The position numbers and the translations under genes were made by a program. 64,000 bases of DNA, taken from UBA4421 sp028228615. Lineage in GTDB: Bacteria > Pseudomonadota > Gammaproteobacteria > Pseudomonadales > Azotimanducaceae. The number at the start of each line of letters is the position of its first letter. Positions within the stretch are counted from its first letter, which is position 1. The stretch is taken from contig JAOJBS010000001.1 of NCBI GenBank assembly GCA_028228615.1, positions 62,001 through 126,000 of the forward strand, given 5' to 3'. The notes under the pieces are model-generated. The model searched no databases, was not told where the DNA came from, and saw nothing but the letters and a program-made list of their open reading frames with translations. Positions 61,815 to 64,000 of this stretch are shown here, one piece after another.

Positions 61815-63851
61815 TTAGCTCAGCACGGGTGCAATTACCAAACTAACAATAGCCATAACATTAATCAGAATGTTCATGGCTGGGCCAGATGTGTCCTTGA
61901 AAGGATCACCCACTGTGTCACCCACAACTGTCGCGGAATGAACATCAGAGCCTTTACCGCCAAGGTTACCTTTCTCAACGTACTTCTTAGCGTTATCCCA
62001 AGCGCCACCAGCATTTGCCATGGTTAGTGCAAGTAACACACAACCCAGAAGTGCGCCGCCTAGGCAGCCACCAAGCGCTTCTGCACCAAGACCGAAGCCA
62101 ACTACAATTGGCACCGCTACCGCAATAATTCCGGGCGCTAACATGCGTCGTAGCGCCGCAGTGGTCGCAATGTCTACACACTTTGCGCTGTCTGGATCTG
62201 CAGTACCTTCCATAAGGCCGGGGATTTCGCGGAACTGACGGCGAATTTCTTCGATCATTTCCATTGCTGCTTCACCCACTGAGGTCATGGTCATGCTGGC
62301 AATTAGGAAGGGCACCATACCGCCGATGAATAACCCGATGAGGACCATTGGGTCGCCAATATGTAGGATAAAGTCTCCACCACGTTGGCTGCTGATGGTT
62401 TCTACAAAAGCGGCGATAATTGCCAGAGCTGCCAGCGCTGCTGCGCCGATGGCAAAGCCTTTACCCATTGCCGCGGTAGTGTTGCCTAGTTCATCCAATG
62501 AATCTGTAATGGCTCGAGTTTCCTCACCTAGACCGCCCATTTCCGCAATACCGCCAGCGTTGTCAGCAATAGGGCCGTATGCGTCTACTGCCATGGTCAT
62601 GCCCACTGTCGCCAAAAGACCAACCGCTGCAACACCAACGCCGTAGAGCCCGGCTAATTCAGTTGAGACAAAAATGATACCGCAAATGATGAGCAGGGGA
62701 CCCACAACCGACTGCATACCTACGGCTAAGCCGGTGATCATCACGGTAGCTGGGCCGGTTTTGCCAGATTCGGCAATGCGTACAACCGGTGTTGATGAGG
62801 TGTAGTACTCGGTGATGAGACCAATACCCACGCCACCAGCCGCGCCGAATACAACAGACAGCCATATGTTATTGGATACACCAAGACCTTGGAGCATAAA
62901 GTAACCTGCCGCTATGAATAGGATCGGGGTGCCGATCATGCCGATACGAAGTGCTACCGCTGGGTTTGCGGCGGAGAAGGCGCGGACAATTCCGATGCCG
63001 ATAATGGACGCTATGAGACCCACTGAGGCCAACGCTAACGGCAAAAACATCAGTGCTGCACGAGCGTCGCCTTCGCTAGCACCGGGCACTAGTATGTTCA
63101 AAGAACCTAGCGCTAAGGTGGCTGCAATGGCGATGGTCGCGATCATAGAGCCACAGTAGGACTCAAAGATGTCTGATCCCATGCCTGCAACGTCACCGAC
63201 ATTGTCACCTACGTTGTCTGCAATAACGCCTGGGTTGCGGGGGTCGTCTTCTGGAATACCTTGCTCTAGCTTACCGACCAAATCTGCGCCCACATCGGCA
63301 CTCTTGGTGTAGATGCCGCCACCGACTCTTGAGAACAGTGCGACTACTGATGCGCCCATGCCAAAGCCGTGGATGTGGTGGACTGTTTCAGGATCGCCAC
63401 CAAAGTGCCAATAAACGAGTCCTAGGCCCAACAGACCTAGTGAAGCAACGGCCAGGCCCATGATGGAGCCGCCAAAGAAAGCAACAGAGAGTGCCGCAGC
63501 TTGGCCCGAGTTGTGAGCGGCAGTTGTTGTTCTAACATTCGCTTGGGTGGCGGTGTACATACCGAACCAGCCTGCAAGCATAGAAGACACAGCACCGGCT
63601 AAAAAGGCGGTGGCGGTGTCAGGACCTAGTCCCGGAGTGAAGTAGATGCCCACCAACAGTACCAGAGCGAACATTGACAACATGGAGTACTCACGACGCA
63701 TAAACACCATGGCACCCTCGTGTATGGCATCAGCAATCTTTTTTAATGCGTCAGTGCCAGGGTCATAGCTCCTCACAACTGCATAAATTACAAACGAGAC
63801 AAGTAAACCCACTACACCTACTAACGGTGGGATTTGAGAGAGATCATTCAT
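61815..63851 (-). CDS. hppA: Membrane-bound proton/sodium-translocating pyrophosphatase
   Basis: Couples PPi hydrolysis to ion pumping across the membrane. 678 residues from the ATG at 63851, with GGGGA just upstream; a TTG four codons earlier is less likely. About 16 spans are expected. DVGADLVGK (186-194) is the PPi-binding signature, and DDPRNPGVIADNVGDNVGDV follows. GNTTAAMGKG (456-465) has Ala460 and Gly463, the K+-dependent subfamily pattern (K+-independent pumps have Lys and Thr). Whether it pumps H+ or Na+ cannot be told by eye. It stands alone, next to a terminator, in the PPi-related stretch with pfp and ppa. Confidence 0.96.
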   Translation of the reverse strand: MNDLSQIPPLVGVVGLLVSFVIYAVVRSYDPGTDALKKIADAIHEGAMVFMRREYSMLSMFALVLLVGIYFTPGLGPDTATAFLAGAVSSMLAGWFGMYTATQANVRTTTAAHNSGQAAALSVAFFGGSIMGLAVASLGLLGLGLVYWHFGGDPETVHHIHGFGMGASVVALFSRVGGGIYTKSADVGADLVGKLEQGIPEDDPRNPGVIADNVGDNVGDVAGMGSDIFESYCGSMIATIAIAATLALGSLNILVPGASEGDARAALMFLPLALASVGLIASIIGIGIVRAFSAANPAVALRIGMIGTPILFIAAGYFMLQGLGVSNNIWLSVVFGAAGGVGIGLITEYYTSSTPVVRIAESGKTGPATVMITGLAVGMQSVVGPLLIICGIIFVSTELAGLYGVGVAAVGLLATVGMTMAVDAYGPIADNAGGIAEMGGLGEETRAITDSLDELGNTTAAMGKGFAIGAAALAALAIIAAFVETISSQRGGDFILHIGDPMVLIGLFIGGMVPFLIASMTMTSVGEAAMEMIEEIRRQFREIPGLMEGTADPDSAKCVDIATTAALRRMLAPGIIAVAVPIVVGFGLGAEALGGCLGGALLGCVLLALTMANAGGAWDNAKKYVEKGNLGGKGSDVHSATVVGDTVGDPFKDTSGPAMNILINVMAIVSLVIAPVLS

Positions 63852-64000
63852 TTCGGTCCCCAACAGAAAATTAAATTATTGAAGAACGGCTGCGCAAAAC
63901 CCCAAGTCGAAATGTTCTTAATGCATATAGAATATGAACTGCTGTAACTCTATAAATAGATTTTTTCCCCAAGGATGCCCCCGCATCCGCTCCATCGAGC
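63852..64000. other. Upstream region of hppA, to window edge
   Basis: 150 bases of AT-rich sequence with no open frame of note. It should hold the hppA promoter on the minus strand. I could not pick a clear -35/-10 pair. The ribosome site GTTGGGGACCGAA lies directly before the start. Confidence 0.45.

Noticed and set aside
1..64000. tRNA, rRNA, tmRNA, riboswitch or insertion sequence.
   Set aside because: Reading the spacers by eye I found no cloverleaf, conserved core or transposase frame. A covariance-model search would be needed to exclude small RNAs.

Overview
The window reads as chromosomal DNA of a heterotrophic, probably marine, gammaproteobacterium. This rests on the gene set (GltBD, cytosolic-type malate dehydrogenase, GreB, Mpl, SrkA-type kinase, DUF2970, TonB-like lipoprotein), the many acyl-CoA dehydrogenases, enoyl-CoA hydratases and Fe(II)/2-oxoglutarate dioxygenases, and moderate GC. 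The lineage is inferred from protein style only. I found no rRNA, tRNA, CRISPR array, phage or insertion sequence.

Layout. 1-5.5 kb: glutamate synthase gltB-gltD (minus), then a 1.1 kb gene-free spacer and mdh. 7.8-11.9 kb: an epoxide hydrolase and a two-subunit molybdenum hydroxylase. 11.9-13.2 kb: two frame-broken genes, the first looking like the tail of a HipA-like kinase. 13.2-15.5 kb: two enoyl-CoA hydratases and a glyoxalase II-like hydrolase. 15.7-19.1 kb: an Ada-AlkA alkylation repair fusion, an O6-alkylguanine methyltransferase and a TetR regulator whose 3' end lies in a perfect 256-bp tandem duplication. 19.3-23 kb: an FKBP isomerase, an operon of EF-hand protein, ECF sigma factor, membrane anti-sigma-like protein and CpxP/Spy-like protein, and greB. 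23-35.9 kb: dioxygenases, small unknown genes, a GH20 hexosaminidase with a sugar kinase, a TonB-like lipoprotein with a haem membrane protein, a frameshifted 12-residue-repeat membrane protein, and an M20 amidohydrolase behind a hexanucleotide microsatellite. 36-48.6 kb: a secreted metallo-hydrolase, NadE, an acyl-CoA dehydrogenase pair, a MOSC protein, a HAD phosphatase, an SDR, a TauE exporter, an acyltransferase and SrkA. 48.7-56.5 kb: ComF, a third acyl-CoA dehydrogenase, an SDR, a cyclase and Mpl. 56.6-63.9 kb: a PPi-type phosphofructokinase, a soluble pyrophosphatase and a membrane pyrophosphatase, with four unrelated genes between them.

How the genes work together. The clearest theme is pyrophosphate use: a PFK with the Asp/Lys signature of PPi enzymes, a soluble PPase and an ion-pumping PPase with the K+-dependent signature lie within 7.3 kb. 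A second theme is acyl-CoA and lipid oxidation. A third is the alkylation-repair pair. A fourth is a cytoplasmic amino-sugar pair (GH20 plus N-acetylhexosamine-kinase-like enzyme).

The window also carries many short degenerate tandem tracts in spacers, with units of 6, 7 and 10 bp or purine-rich without a fixed unit, plus two or three one-base frameshifts. This suggests frequent replication slippage, or sequencing or assembly error at repeats. I see no obvious new defence island. The most unusual items are the frameshifted 12-residue-repeat protein, the broken HipA-like locus and the microsatellite-fronted amidohydrolase.
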